DNA from: an uncultured Methanobrevibacter sp.
GTDB taxonomy: Archaea > Methanobacteriota > Methanobacteria > Methanobacteriales > Methanobacteriaceae
Assembly (NCBI RefSeq): GCF_900314615.1
Contig: NZ_OMWA01000011.1
Location: 39,104-103,103 of the forward strand
Direction: 5' to 3'
DNA: 64,000 nt
Part shown: positions 1 to 6,319 of the stretch, in pieces
Numbering within the stretch: position 1 is the stretch's first letter
Layout of the letters: the number at the start of each line of letters is the position of its first letter
Made by a program: the position numbers and the translations under genes
Notes under the pieces: generated by a model
What the model was told of the DNA's origin: nothing
What the model saw: only the letters and a program-made list of their open reading frames with translations
The model's database searches: none

Positions 1-99
1 ATTACTGTTGAAGATTTTTATAATTTTTATGTAGATATTTATAATGACTTAAAATTTCATACTACTGAAGAATTAATTCTAAGGGATTTTAAGTTTTAA
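1..99 (+). CDS. 3' end of an unidentified protein gene
   Basis: An open frame runs in from the window edge and ends at a TAA at 97-99. Its last 32 residues are acidic and aromatic (FYNFYVDIYNDLKF and so on). The composition looks coding, but the fragment is too short to assign to a family. The rest of the gene lies outside the window. Confidence 0.45.
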   Translation: MTVEDFYNFYVDIYNDLKFHTTEELILRDFKF

Positions 100-144
100 C
101 AAAGTATAAAATAATGGTTGCAATTTTAAAAAAGTGGTAGGTTA

Positions 145-383
145 CTGATTGTAATCTACGATACTTCCACCATCAAACAAAGTTAATGTTTTGTTCATTT
201 ACAGAAAATAAACTTCGTTTTATCATTAATTTTAATGAATCTTATTGTTTCTGCTTTAATGACTATATAACCAGACTAACAAAGCCCAATATTAACATGA
301 ATAAAAAATATTAAAATTTTAATACATTGGCCGACTTTCTTCAAACAAGGAATTTTTGTATGAATCTCGTAGACTACAATCAG
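145..383. repeat. 17-bp inverted repeat pair with 205-bp spacer
   Basis: CTGATTGTAATCTACGA at 145-161 recurs in inverted orientation at 367-383 with one mismatch. The spacer holds no convincing reading frame. Together with the flanks this fills the gap 100-501, in which I see no gene. A MITE-like remnant or worn insertion-sequence ends are possible, but I see no clear target-site duplication or transposase. Confidence 0.45.
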
Positions 384-501
384 AATACTTCACATCTCAA
401 TAATTTCAATGTTAAAAATCATCTCTACTAAAGCAATGGCTTTAGCCGATTTATATAAACTGACATCCATACCTTTAACCACCCAATAAAAGGTGATTAA
501 A

Positions 502-837
502 GTGGTTTGTAAATCTAAATTAAATGAAGAATATCAATTAAATTACTCTTCAAAGACTGTCTTTGAATGTTTAAAAGAATCTCTGCCCAAAACTAAAATC
601 GTAAGGGCTTATCCCAGAATAGTTGAAATCAATGATGCTGATATGGTGATTGACTGTATGACTCCAGGCTATAAAACCAAGATAACTGTAGTTCCGCTGT
701 CTGATGATAAATCAACCGTAAAATTCTTTTTAAAATCTGCATCTCCCGGCCAGATTATAGATTTGTGGAACAGAAACAAAAAGAATGTAAAAGCAATCCT
801 TGAACAACTCACAGCAGATCTCGAATCAAATAATTAA
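502..837 (+). CDS. hypothetical protein, 111 aa
   Basis: I do not recognise this protein. It is mixed alpha/beta in composition with no signal peptide or membrane segment. The C-terminal third (SASPGQIIDLWNRNKK onward) looks helical and basic. Two GTG codons are in frame, at 493 and 502. I prefer 502 because GGTGAT at 493-498 then sits 4 nt upstream as a ribosome site, whereas 493 has none. A 49-residue membrane-peptide gene starts 9 nt downstream, so the two may be cotranscribed. The 400 bp upstream is otherwise empty. Confidence 0.6.
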   Translation: MVCKSKLNEEYQLNYSSKTVFECLKESLPKTKIVRAYPRIVEINDADMVIDCMTPGYKTKITVVPLSDDKSTVKFFLKSASPGQIIDLWNRNKKNVKAILEQLTADLESNN

Positions 838-846
838 TGATGTCCT

Positions 847-996
847 ATGAATATCAGAGCAATTTTGGAGATCTTTTTCGGCATATGTTTTTTTGTTGTT
901 GCAAGCTTTCAGCAAAGCCCTTTAAATTTTTTCACTGCAGTTGTAGGGCTGATTGTTTTAATCAACGGAATCTATATTTTGGTTAGGCGAAATTAG
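847..996 (+). CDS. small membrane protein, 49 aa
   Basis: The 49-codon frame ATG 847 to TAG 996 encodes two hydrophobic segments (about residues 4-20 and 27-44) separated by a short QQSPLNFF loop, and ends in Arg-Arg-Asn. This is the pattern of a helical-hairpin membrane peptide. It follows the upstream gene after only 9 nt, which suggests translation from the same transcript. It has no recognisable family. The composition and clean stop support it as real, but the short length limits certainty. Confidence 0.5.
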   Translation: MNIRAILEIFFGICFFVVASFQQSPLNFFTAVVGLIVLINGIYILVRRN

Positions 997-1462
997 CCAA
1001 AAAATCTTCAACACCATCACCAGTGTTTTTTTCTGCAATTTTTCATGAAAAATCATCATCAAAAGCGTATCTTTTGCATATTATTGTCTGTAATATACGT
1101 TTCTTTTATATATAAAATTTCATGAAAATTGTTCTGAGTTCGTAAAATTGTTTTCACTAAGTAATATTGTTCTTAAATCAAAGAATAAGTTTTTCTAATG
1201 TGTTATTCATAATATTGAGTTTTAATAGTTATAAACTCGCTATGTTCAATGGGGTGTATCGATTAAGCGAATAAACCTTATAACTGTTGTTGATGAACCT
1301 GTGATGGGGATATGTACTATAAATGTGCTGGGATTATTTATTTTAAAAATAATGGCTTAATCAATCATAATACTAATAAACAAAAGTTATGAAAACTTAA
1401 AAATGTTTAAAAAGTATGAATGGTTTGAAAACTGAGTATGGTTCATAGGAGGTGATAATGCT
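997..1462 (+). other. non-coding stretch with TATA box and inverted repeats; possible long leader
   Basis: No gene longer than about 12 codons is visible. ATTTTTCATGAAAAAT (1038-1053) is a perfect palindrome. TTTTATATATAAAA near 1104-1117 is a strong archaeal TATA box. Downstream, AGTTATAA (1227-1234) pairs with TTATAACT (1278-1285), with an inner CGCT/AGCG pair. If transcription starts about 25 nt after the TATA box, the 29-residue peptide gene at 1463 would have a leader of roughly 320 nt. The leader or an RNA gene is inference. Confidence 0.4.
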
Positions 1463-1552
1463 ATGGGTGATGAAAAATTGAGATGCATTGCAGCAGTCCT
1501 AATGTTTGTGACAGCATTAATTCAACTGCTGAAATGCCTATTATGGGGTTAA
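1463..1552 (+). CDS. 29-residue hydrophobic peptide
   Basis: The frame ATG 1463 to TAA 1552 encodes a charged N-terminus (MGDEKLR) followed by a single hydrophobic stretch ending in LLKCLLWG. Its ribosome site AGGAGGTGAT (1447-1456) is one of the strongest in the window and sits 6 nt before the ATG. A perfect site in front of such a short frame is the main reason to call it. It resembles single-span membrane peptides of unknown function. A toxin-like peptide is one possibility but nothing in the sequence proves it. Confidence 0.5.
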   Translation: MGDEKLRCIAAVLMFVTALIQLLKCLLWG

Positions 1553-1632
1553 TTCCCCATAATACTTACTCATATTTTTCTAATCCAATAGTATATAATA
1601 CTTCCTATAATCTCTTTTAAAAAGGTAGGGTC

Positions 1633-1761
1633 ATGTTCAAAATACTGTTAATAATTATCCAAATTATATTGAGTCTAGCTATAATATATATGGGATACAA
1701 GAACCGAGATGGGCTCAGCATATTCATTGGCATCTGCTTGATAGTTATTTCAATATTATAA
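1633..1761 (+). CDS. small two-helix membrane peptide, 42 aa
   Basis: ATG 1633 to TAA 1761 encodes two very hydrophobic helices joined by the polar turn YKNRDGLS. GGTAGGG lies just upstream of the start. It is the third tiny membrane-protein frame in 900 bp, after those at 847 and 1463, and all lie on the same strand. No family is recognised. The alternation of hydrophobic and polar residues is protein-like, not random AT-rich translation. Confidence 0.45.
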   Translation: MFKILLIIIQIILSLAIIYMGYKNRDGLSIFIGICLIVISIL

Positions 1762-1779
1762 TCTAAAAAAAGGGGAATA

Positions 1780-1812
1780 ATGAAAATACTTGTGGAAAAT
1801 CTTATGTGGTAA
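1780..1812 (+). CDS. 10-codon leader peptide coupled to the next gene
   Basis: AAAGGGGAATA precedes ATG 1780, which begins a ten-residue frame (MKILVENLMW) ending in TAA 1810-1812. The last base of that stop is the A of the ATG that starts the AbrB-like gene (TAATG). The downstream start has no ribosome site of its own, so a ribosome ending the leader would be placed directly on it. That arrangement indicates translational coupling. A regulatory role is inferred. Confidence 0.4.
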   Translation: MKILVENLMW

Positions 1813-2090
1813 TGAGGTATATAATATATACAATAACCAAAGTAAGTTCTTCAAACCAGATTGAAGTTCCCCTATATTTTAGTAAACATTATGGTATTGT
1901 TGCAGGTGATGAAATTTCATGGACAAACACAGAATGGGGGGGGATACTATTGAAAATTGAAAAGAAAGTCACTGAAGATGACATAATTGGATTAATAAAA
2001 AGTGAATTGCCATACAACTGTGTTGAAATTAAAAAGAGGGGATCAAAAGGATTGAAATGGGATAACTTGAGATTTGCAGATATCTCTTAA
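1812..2090 (+). CDS. AbrB/SpoVT-like swapped-hairpin protein, 92 aa
   Basis: The N-terminal 40 residues match the pattern of swapped-hairpin DNA-binding domains: SSSNQIEVPLYFSKHYGI, then VAGDEISW. Such domains occur in AbrB regulators and MazE-type antitoxins. The remaining 50 residues are charged and include the basic KKRGSKGLKW. I place the start at ATG 1812, inside the TAATG overlap with a ten-codon leader. The GTG at 1806 has no better site. It might be an antitoxin-type or transcription regulator. No toxin-like gene of recognisable family follows, although a short 37-codon frame lies 9 nt downstream. Confidence 0.5.
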   Translation: MRYIIYTITKVSSSNQIEVPLYFSKHYGIVAGDEISWTNTEWGGILLKIEKKVTEDDIIGLIKSELPYNCVEIKKRGSKGLKWDNLRFADIS

Positions 2091-2099
2091 TATTGCATC

Positions 2100-2213
2100 A
2101 TGATTGAAAAGATCAAATCAAATAATGTTGTCCGGTCACTTCAAAAATTAAAATCAGAAGATAAAACAATCTTTGAACCAATGTTGTTTAAAAAATACGA
2201 TTATTTGATTTAA
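2100..2213 (+). CDS. possible 37-residue peptide
   Basis: ATG 2100 to TAA 2213 encodes a charged, plausibly helical peptide (IEKIKSNNVVRSLQKLKSED). It follows the AbrB-like gene by 9 nt. No ribosome site stands out. It may be the remains of a longer gene or a small partner of the upstream regulator. Weak call. Confidence 0.25.
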   Translation: MIEKIKSNNVVRSLQKLKSEDKTIFEPMLFKKYDYLI

Positions 2214-2303
2214 GGTTGTAACATTTCCAACCCTCAGGTTAATTTTTTTCATACATAATCTAAAAGAGGAAATTATCTCCATCTGCATTAATGAAGTGAA
2301 TGT

Positions 2304-2445
2304 GGTTGATGATTAAGCTATTTTTTGGTTGATGATTAATTTTTTTAAATTCCTTAAACTGCTTGTTTTTTAATTATAAGCATTTTAATTCAAAATAAAA
2401 AATTGGTGTTGGTTGATGATTAAGGTTGATGATTAGTGTTTTGAA
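2304..2445. repeat. 141-bp direct repeat, copy 1, downstream of the fic gene
   Basis: This segment and 3509-3649 are nearly identical over about 141 bp (only a few differences). Each contains four copies of the iteron GGTTGATGATTA. The two copies bracket the fic gene: this one ends 4 bp beyond its stop, and the other begins 40 bp upstream of its start. Confidence 0.85.
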
Positions 2446-2449
2446 AAAT

Positions 2450-3469
2450 TCATGCTAATGTATATTTTGTAGTTCTGCCTCTTCCAGTACTTTTTATTAA
2501 CTTTTTATTTTTTAATTTTTGAATAATCTTATAACTGGCCTGCGGAGAGATATTCAACATCTTTTGGATATCTTTGTTCTGAATAATTTCTTTTTCTTCA
2601 AGAAGGTTTAATACTGAAATTTCATTTGGAGTCAATTCGATGGTTCTGTCATATCTTGATGTGATTTTGGACAGATTTAATACTTCTGATTTGACTTGAT
2701 CAATTGAATATAATACTCCCTGACAAAAATATTCTAACCAGTTTGTTAAATCGTTGTTTTTGTCTGCACTGTTCAGCGCAGCAGTGTATGCCTGTCTGTC
2801 CTGATTGTAATATTCATCTAAAGTGAAATAGTTATTGATGTTAAATCTGTGGATGGATAAGATTAATGTTGCCATTAGTCTGCTGGTACGGCCGTTCCCA
2901 TCAATGAACGGGTGGATGCGCACTAATTCATAATGGAGAATTCCTGCGATGATGACGGGATACAGTTCAGCTGTTGAATTGTTCAGCCAGTCCAATAATT
3001 CGTCAATTAGGTAGGGTACTTTGTATGAGTCCGGGGGCACATAATTTACCTCTCCGGTATGGGGATTGCCAATGACTACTGGAGTATCTCTGAATTTGCC
3101 TTCATATTTGCAATCTCTTAACAAGTCTTTTGTCAAATCCTTATGCACAGACAAAATTGTGTCTTTTGTAATGATTTCATCGGAATAGTCATTTAAATGA
3201 TTCAATACATTGAAATAATTCAATACTTCCTGTTCTGCTTTTGTAGTTGGTTTTTGATTGTTATTAATTAATGTTTTTACTTCATCTAAATTTAATGGAT
3301 TTCCTTCAATTGATGTTGAATAGTGTGAAGACTTAATGAGGGCGTCCTGTTTTAATTGAGTATCGTATGATGGGATTATTTTTGTATGGCTAATGACTTC
3401 TTTAGCTGAAGCGATTTTTGCAATATAATTAACGATTTTGTTTGTAAAGGTAAATTTTGGTTCATACAT
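2450..3469 (-). CDS. Fic family protein with C-terminal winged helix
   Basis: Fic enzymes usually transfer AMP from ATP to hydroxyl side chains of target proteins. The catalytic Fic motif HPFIDGNGRTSR is complete at residues 186-197. Near the N-terminus, STSIEGN (51-57) matches the autoinhibitory (S/T)xxxE(G/N) motif, so the enzyme is probably self-inhibited through Glu55. Residues about 275-339 form a winged helix (NKDIQKMLNISPQASYKIIQ), which suggests DNA binding. At 339 residues it is typical for Fic-wHTH proteins of bacteria and archaea. The gene is flanked by 141-bp direct repeats rich in a 13-bp iteron, which could be its operator. Target protein unknown. Confidence 0.9.
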   Translation of the reverse strand: MYEPKFTFTNKIVNYIAKIASAKEVISHTKIIPSYDTQLKQDALIKSSHYSTSIEGNPLNLDEVKTLINNNQKPTTKAEQEVLNYFNVLNHLNDYSDEIITKDTILSVHKDLTKDLLRDCKYEGKFRDTPVVIGNPHTGEVNYVPPDSYKVPYLIDELLDWLNNSTAELYPVIIAGILHYELVRIHPFIDGNGRTSRLMATLILSIHRFNINNYFTLDEYYNQDRQAYTAALNSADKNNDLTNWLEYFCQGVLYSIDQVKSEVLNLSKITSRYDRTIELTPNEISVLNLLEEKEIIQNKDIQKMLNISPQASYKIIQKLKNKKLIKSTGRGRTTKYTLA

Positions 3470-3508
3470 AATATCAGCTTATTTTTCTTAATTGTTACTA
3501 TGTATATG

Positions 3509-3649
3509 GTTGATGATTAAGTTATTTTTTGGTTGATGATTAATTTTTTTAAATTCTTTAAACTGCTTGTTTTTTAATTTTAAGCATTTTAATTCAAAAT
3601 AAAAAATTGGTGTTGGTTGATGATTAAGGTTGATGATTAGTGTTTTGAA
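3509..3649. repeat. 141-bp direct repeat, copy 2, upstream of the fic gene
   Basis: Near-identical to 2304-2445. It carries the same four GGTTGATGATTA iterons and an AT-rich core. It covers the likely promoter region of the leftward fic gene. Confidence 0.85.
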
Positions 3650-3667
3650 TTCACAGTTAAACTCGGC

Positions 3668-3746
3668 AATTGCATATGCAATTTTCAGGATTGCAAAACA
3701 CCTAAAATTTCACTGCCCGATATGAAATAAGCTTAAACTTTTATAT
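3668..3746 (+). promoter_or_regulatory. palindrome and TATA box before the M14-like gene
   Basis: AATTGCATATGCAATT at 3668-3683 is a perfect 16-bp palindrome. CTTTTATATGC near 3738-3748 is a TATA-like box 27-35 bp before the ATG at 3773, so the transcript would have almost no leader. The palindrome would then lie just upstream of the promoter as a candidate regulator site. Confidence 0.4.
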
Positions 3747-3772
3747 GCTAGGTTTGATAAACATTACATACA

Positions 3773-4483
3773 ATGAATCGATCTGTTAAAATTTTACTTG
3801 TAATGCTTATTTTGCTTGTTGCTTTTGCAGCAATAATAACTTTAACACAAGATAAGGACCCGTTTTTAAATGAAAATACAACAATTCTTGGAAGCAACTC
3901 CAACGGTACAGTCTACAAGATGGTGTGCGGAAACAATTCGTCTTCAGATACTGCTATCGTGATACTGGGAGTTCACAGCCTTGAAAGCGGAATTCACAAC
4001 GCTACCTATGAGGCATTATTGAATTTCACCCATGACAATTCCCTAAATAGAAAATACATTGTTTACTTTATCCAGCTAAACTTCAAGGACAGCGGAATGA
4101 ACACAAGCGACTATGATACCAACAGACATATGGGTGAGCTTCTGGCACATGACTATATCGTTCCGGACATTGAAAACTATAATCCTTACGTTGTAGTTGA
4201 CGTTCATGAGATGGAAAGCTACTGGGACCTCCAGAGATATGTGGGAGTCCTTGACAACAAGTCCGATGTGGAAAGGGAGTATGCAAAAGAAATCGGAAGT
4301 AACATAAACTATCCTGTGTATCCAATCAGAGGTGGAACTTCACCTGAATGGGTTACAATACCGGTTTCCCAAAAGCATCACAATACAATTCTCTTTGAAA
4401 CCGCACAAAGCGACACACAGTACAACAAGACTCTCACTGCTATCGAATTGGTCAGGGCCATTGACCGTCTGACAGTCTATTGA
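3773..4483 (+). CDS. exported M14-like zinc hydrolase (putative)
   Basis: Residues 6-26 form a hydrophobic anchor or signal, and the rest is predicted to be outside the cell with several NxS/T sites. Three elements fit the carboxypeptidase A/AstE (M14) pattern: HSLE as the HxxE zinc pair, VVDVHE as the second histidine, and a late FETAQ glutamate. A role in trimming peptides or acyl groups at the pseudomurein-bearing surface is inference. At 236 residues it is shorter than most M14 peptidases. The gene stands alone behind its own TATA box. The family call rests on motif order only. Confidence 0.5.
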   Translation: MNRSVKILLVMLILLVAFAAIITLTQDKDPFLNENTTILGSNSNGTVYKMVCGNNSSSDTAIVILGVHSLESGIHNATYEALLNFTHDNSLNRKYIVYFIQLNFKDSGMNTSDYDTNRHMGELLAHDYIVPDIENYNPYVVVDVHEMESYWDLQRYVGVLDNKSDVEREYAKEIGSNINYPVYPIRGGTSPEWVTIPVSQKHHNTILFETAQSDTQYNKTLTAIELVRAIDRLTVY

Positions 4484-4545
4484 ACCGTAATGTGATGAAA
4501 TTCAGTGTTAAAAGCAGAACTATTGGTCGTTAATGTCAAATGAGG

Positions 4546-4749
4546 TTATTTTGCAAGGGTTTTTTCGACGAAATCCTTGCTGACATTTAGTGTTTCAATT
4601 ATTTCGTTAATTGTGCATCCGTGGTTTTTAAGGTTGATTATTATTTTTTCATTGTTTTCATTTATTTTGTCTTGTGCGTATTCTTGTGCGTATTCTTCTA
4701 CATTTTTCATGTTTCCACCTACTATGTTGGTTATTCTTTTTCTTAGCAT
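4546..4749 (-). CDS. detached Rpn C-terminal segment, copy A
   Basis: A 67-residue frame repeats the C-terminal part of the full-length Rpn protein encoded at 5172-5996: LRKRITNIVGGNMKNVEEYA, then a helical HTH-like stretch (INEIIETLNVSKDFVEKTL). An internal ATG at 4710 has AGGTGG 4 nt upstream, as in the other two copies, giving a 54-residue product. It lacks the nuclease domain. In E. coli, short in-frame products from the 3' part of rpn genes neutralise the long nuclease, so this could be a stand-alone inhibitor. It could equally be a silent recombination cassette or debris. Confidence 0.55.
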   Translation of the reverse strand: MLRKRITNIVGGNMKNVEEYAQEYAQDKINENNEKIIINLKNHGCTINEIIETLNVSKDFVEKTLAK

Positions 4750-5373
4750 GAATTTTGTTGATATTATTGGTAGTATTTGTTTTTGGTGAATTGTGTATTG
4801 TTCTTTGTGGATTTTGATGTTGGTTTTTTTTGGGAGTCAAGGGATTTCGCAAGTGTTTTTTCGACGAAATCCTTGCTGACATTTAGTGTTTCAATTATTT
4901 CGTTTATTGTGAATCCTTTGTTTTTAAGGTTGATTATTATTTTTTCAGTGTATTTATTTAGTTTGTCTTCTGCATAGTCTTGTGCATAGTCTTGTGCGTA
5001 TTCTTCTACATTTTTCATGTTTCCACCTACTATGTTGGTTATTCTTTTTCTCAGCATGAATTTTGTTGATATTATTGGTAGTATTTGTTTTTGGTGAATT
5101 GTGTATTGTTCTTTGTGGATTTTGATGTTGGTTTTTTTTGGGAGTCAAGGGCAAGGGGTTTTTTTGTGATCTTATTTCGCAAGTGTTTTTTCGACGAAAT
5201 CTCTGCTTCTTCCGGTTATTTTTAATATTTCTTCTATTGTGTGGCCGTGGTTTTTAAGGTTGATTATTATTTTTTCATTGTTTTCATTAACTTTGTCTTT
5301 TGCATAGTCTTGTGCGTATTCTTCTACATTTTTCATGTTTCCACCTACTATGTTGGTTATTCTTTTTCTCAGC
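4553..5373. repeat. tandem Rpn-tail repeat array: 4553-4843, 4849-5151, 5179-5373
   Basis: Two units of about 291 and 303 bp follow the rpn gene, and its own 3' end (5179-5373) is a third, shorter match. Units one and two differ by a single base over their rightmost roughly 136 bp but diverge in the part encoding the C-terminal helix. Unit two has an extra 12-bp microrepeat (one more Tyr-Ala-Gln-Asp). Confidence 0.85.
4764..5057 (-). CDS. detached Rpn C-terminal segment, copy B, with altered tail
   Basis: This copy repeats the Rpn tail (LRKRITNIVGG onward) with three YAQD/YAED units instead of two. The stop that ends copies A and C after TLAK is missing. The frame therefore continues into the spacer of the next unit in a different phase, adding about 27 basic, Asn/Lys-rich residues of no recognisable nature. 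ATG 5018 with AGGTGG 4 nt upstream gives an 84-residue product, and ATG 5057 a longer one. Its function is open, as for copy A. Confidence 0.5.
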   Translation of the reverse strand: MLRKRITNIVGGNMKNVEEYAQDYAQDYAEDKLNKYTEKIIINLKNKGFTINEIIETLNVSKDFVEKTLAKSLDSQKKPTSKSTKNNTQFTKNKYYQ

Positions 5374-5996
5374 TTTTTGTCTTTGACGAATTTGTCGCAT
5401 AGCATCAGGACGATTCCTTTGGCAAATTGTGCAATGTCATTTTTCAATCCTGATATATTGGTAATAAGTTCCGCTGAATCAAGAATGCTGGTTTCTATAT
5501 CTTTTTCACTTTTCATGAAGCAAAATAAGCTTATCATGAGTAATTCCTTTTCAGTGAAGTGTTCATCATGTTTTATTTTGGTGGTCATCTTATTTATAAG
5601 CTTGTCTTTGTCAATACTTTTTAAGGAATGGATATATATCGGAAAGCATGAATCCGGATTGATATTGTACCATTTTGTCTTTTCAAGTTCAACAGTACTT
5701 AAAACATGCACTTCAATCGGCTTTTTGGATTTGATTTTGACCTGGTCGATTATTGCGCTGTAGAAGCGAAATCTTCGTTTGTCGTTAACATCCACATAGC
5801 TGCTTTGAAATTCTAGAATTATTATTTTTTCTTCCAGCTCAAAAACAAGGTCCGGCTTGTACATTTTGGGATCTACAATTCCGTATTCTGTCTGATGCAC
5901 TTCCACTATTTTTCCTTTGATATTCATGATTTCTATCAGTTCCTGCCCATATTTCTGGCCTTCAATCTTAAAAATGGTGTCCTCGTGAAATTTCAT
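5172..5996 (-). CDS. Rpn-family PD-(D/E)XK nuclease
   Basis: The family comprises recombination-promoting nucleases with a PD-(D/E)XK core, some acting in phage defence. Here Asp49 (KPDLVF) and the ExQ pair Glu62/Gln64 (ILEFQSS) supply the metal-binding site. The middle region is helical. The C-terminal ~70 residues (LRKRITNIVGG to TLAK) form a helical HTH-like tail. An in-frame ATG at 5336 has AGGTGG at 5341-5346, so a 54-residue tail could be made separately, as in the E. coli RpnL/RpnS pairs. Two further copies of this tail lie directly downstream. The start at 5996 follows AGAGGTG. An inverted repeat lies over the likely TATA box. Confidence 0.8.
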   Translation of the reverse strand: MKFHEDTIFKIEGQKYGQELIEIMNIKGKIVEVHQTEYGIVDPKMYKPDLVFELEEKIIILEFQSSYVDVNDKRRFRFYSAIIDQVKIKSKKPIEVHVLSTVELEKTKWYNINPDSCFPIYIHSLKSIDKDKLINKMTTKIKHDEHFTEKELLMISLFCFMKSEKDIETSILDSAELITNISGLKNDIAQFAKGIVLMLCDKFVKDKKLRKRITNIVGGNMKNVEEYAQDYAKDKVNENNEKIIINLKNHGHTIEEILKITGRSRDFVEKTLAK

Positions 5997-6319
5997 ATGT
6001 TTTCACCTCTTTTAAATTTATTATTCTTTAATTTGATTTTTAAAGGTTATAAACCTTTTGATTTAAGTATAAATCAATATTATTAGGTTAATATAATAAA
6101 ACAAGAACAAATAAATATTTATATGTAATTATAAATAATATTCATCAGAATCAATATTGATTTTTCAGAGGTGTTGGTCTGTCGGGGGATTGAATTGCAT
6201 TTTCAAGTAAGTGTTTCACAAATGTGTGAGAAAATTTGAGGTTAAATTAGTCATTTCCGAAATTCTTTTATTAAATGATTTACATAAATATTTCCAGTTA
6301 AAACAATTTCGGTGAAAAA
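5997..6319. promoter_or_regulatory. divergent promoter region between rpn and metK
   Basis: No gene is visible. AAAGGTTATAAACCTTT (6042-6058) is an inverted repeat centred on a TATA-like core about 50 bp before the rpn start, suggesting an operator over the rpn promoter. AATCAATATTGATT (6149-6162) is a perfect palindrome, and TCACAAATGTGTGA near 6216 is another short inverted repeat. TTACATAAATAT near 6281 is a candidate TATA box for metK, and GGTGA precedes its ATG by 6 nt. Confidence 0.45.

Noticed and set aside
997..1462. tRNA or other stable RNA gene in the gaps
   Set aside because: No GC-rich cloverleaf with a T-loop consensus was found here or in the other gene-free stretches.
2304..3649. 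Insertion-sequence interpretation of the Fic flanking repeats
   Set aside because: The repeats are direct, contain no transposase and have no terminal inverted ends; the gene between is a complete fic.
4577..4977. Hydrophobic frames on the plus strand across the Rpn tail copies
   Set aside because: They are antisense shadows of the Asn/Lys-rich tail coding sequence and carry no ribosome sites.
4553..5373. CRISPR-like spacing of repeats
   Set aside because: Units are about 300 bp, coding and tandem, without short repeats and unique spacers.
6163..6319. SAM-responsive riboswitch before metK
   Set aside because: No conserved SAM-riboswitch core could be recognised, and a TATA box near 6281 implies that most of this stretch is not transcribed with metK.
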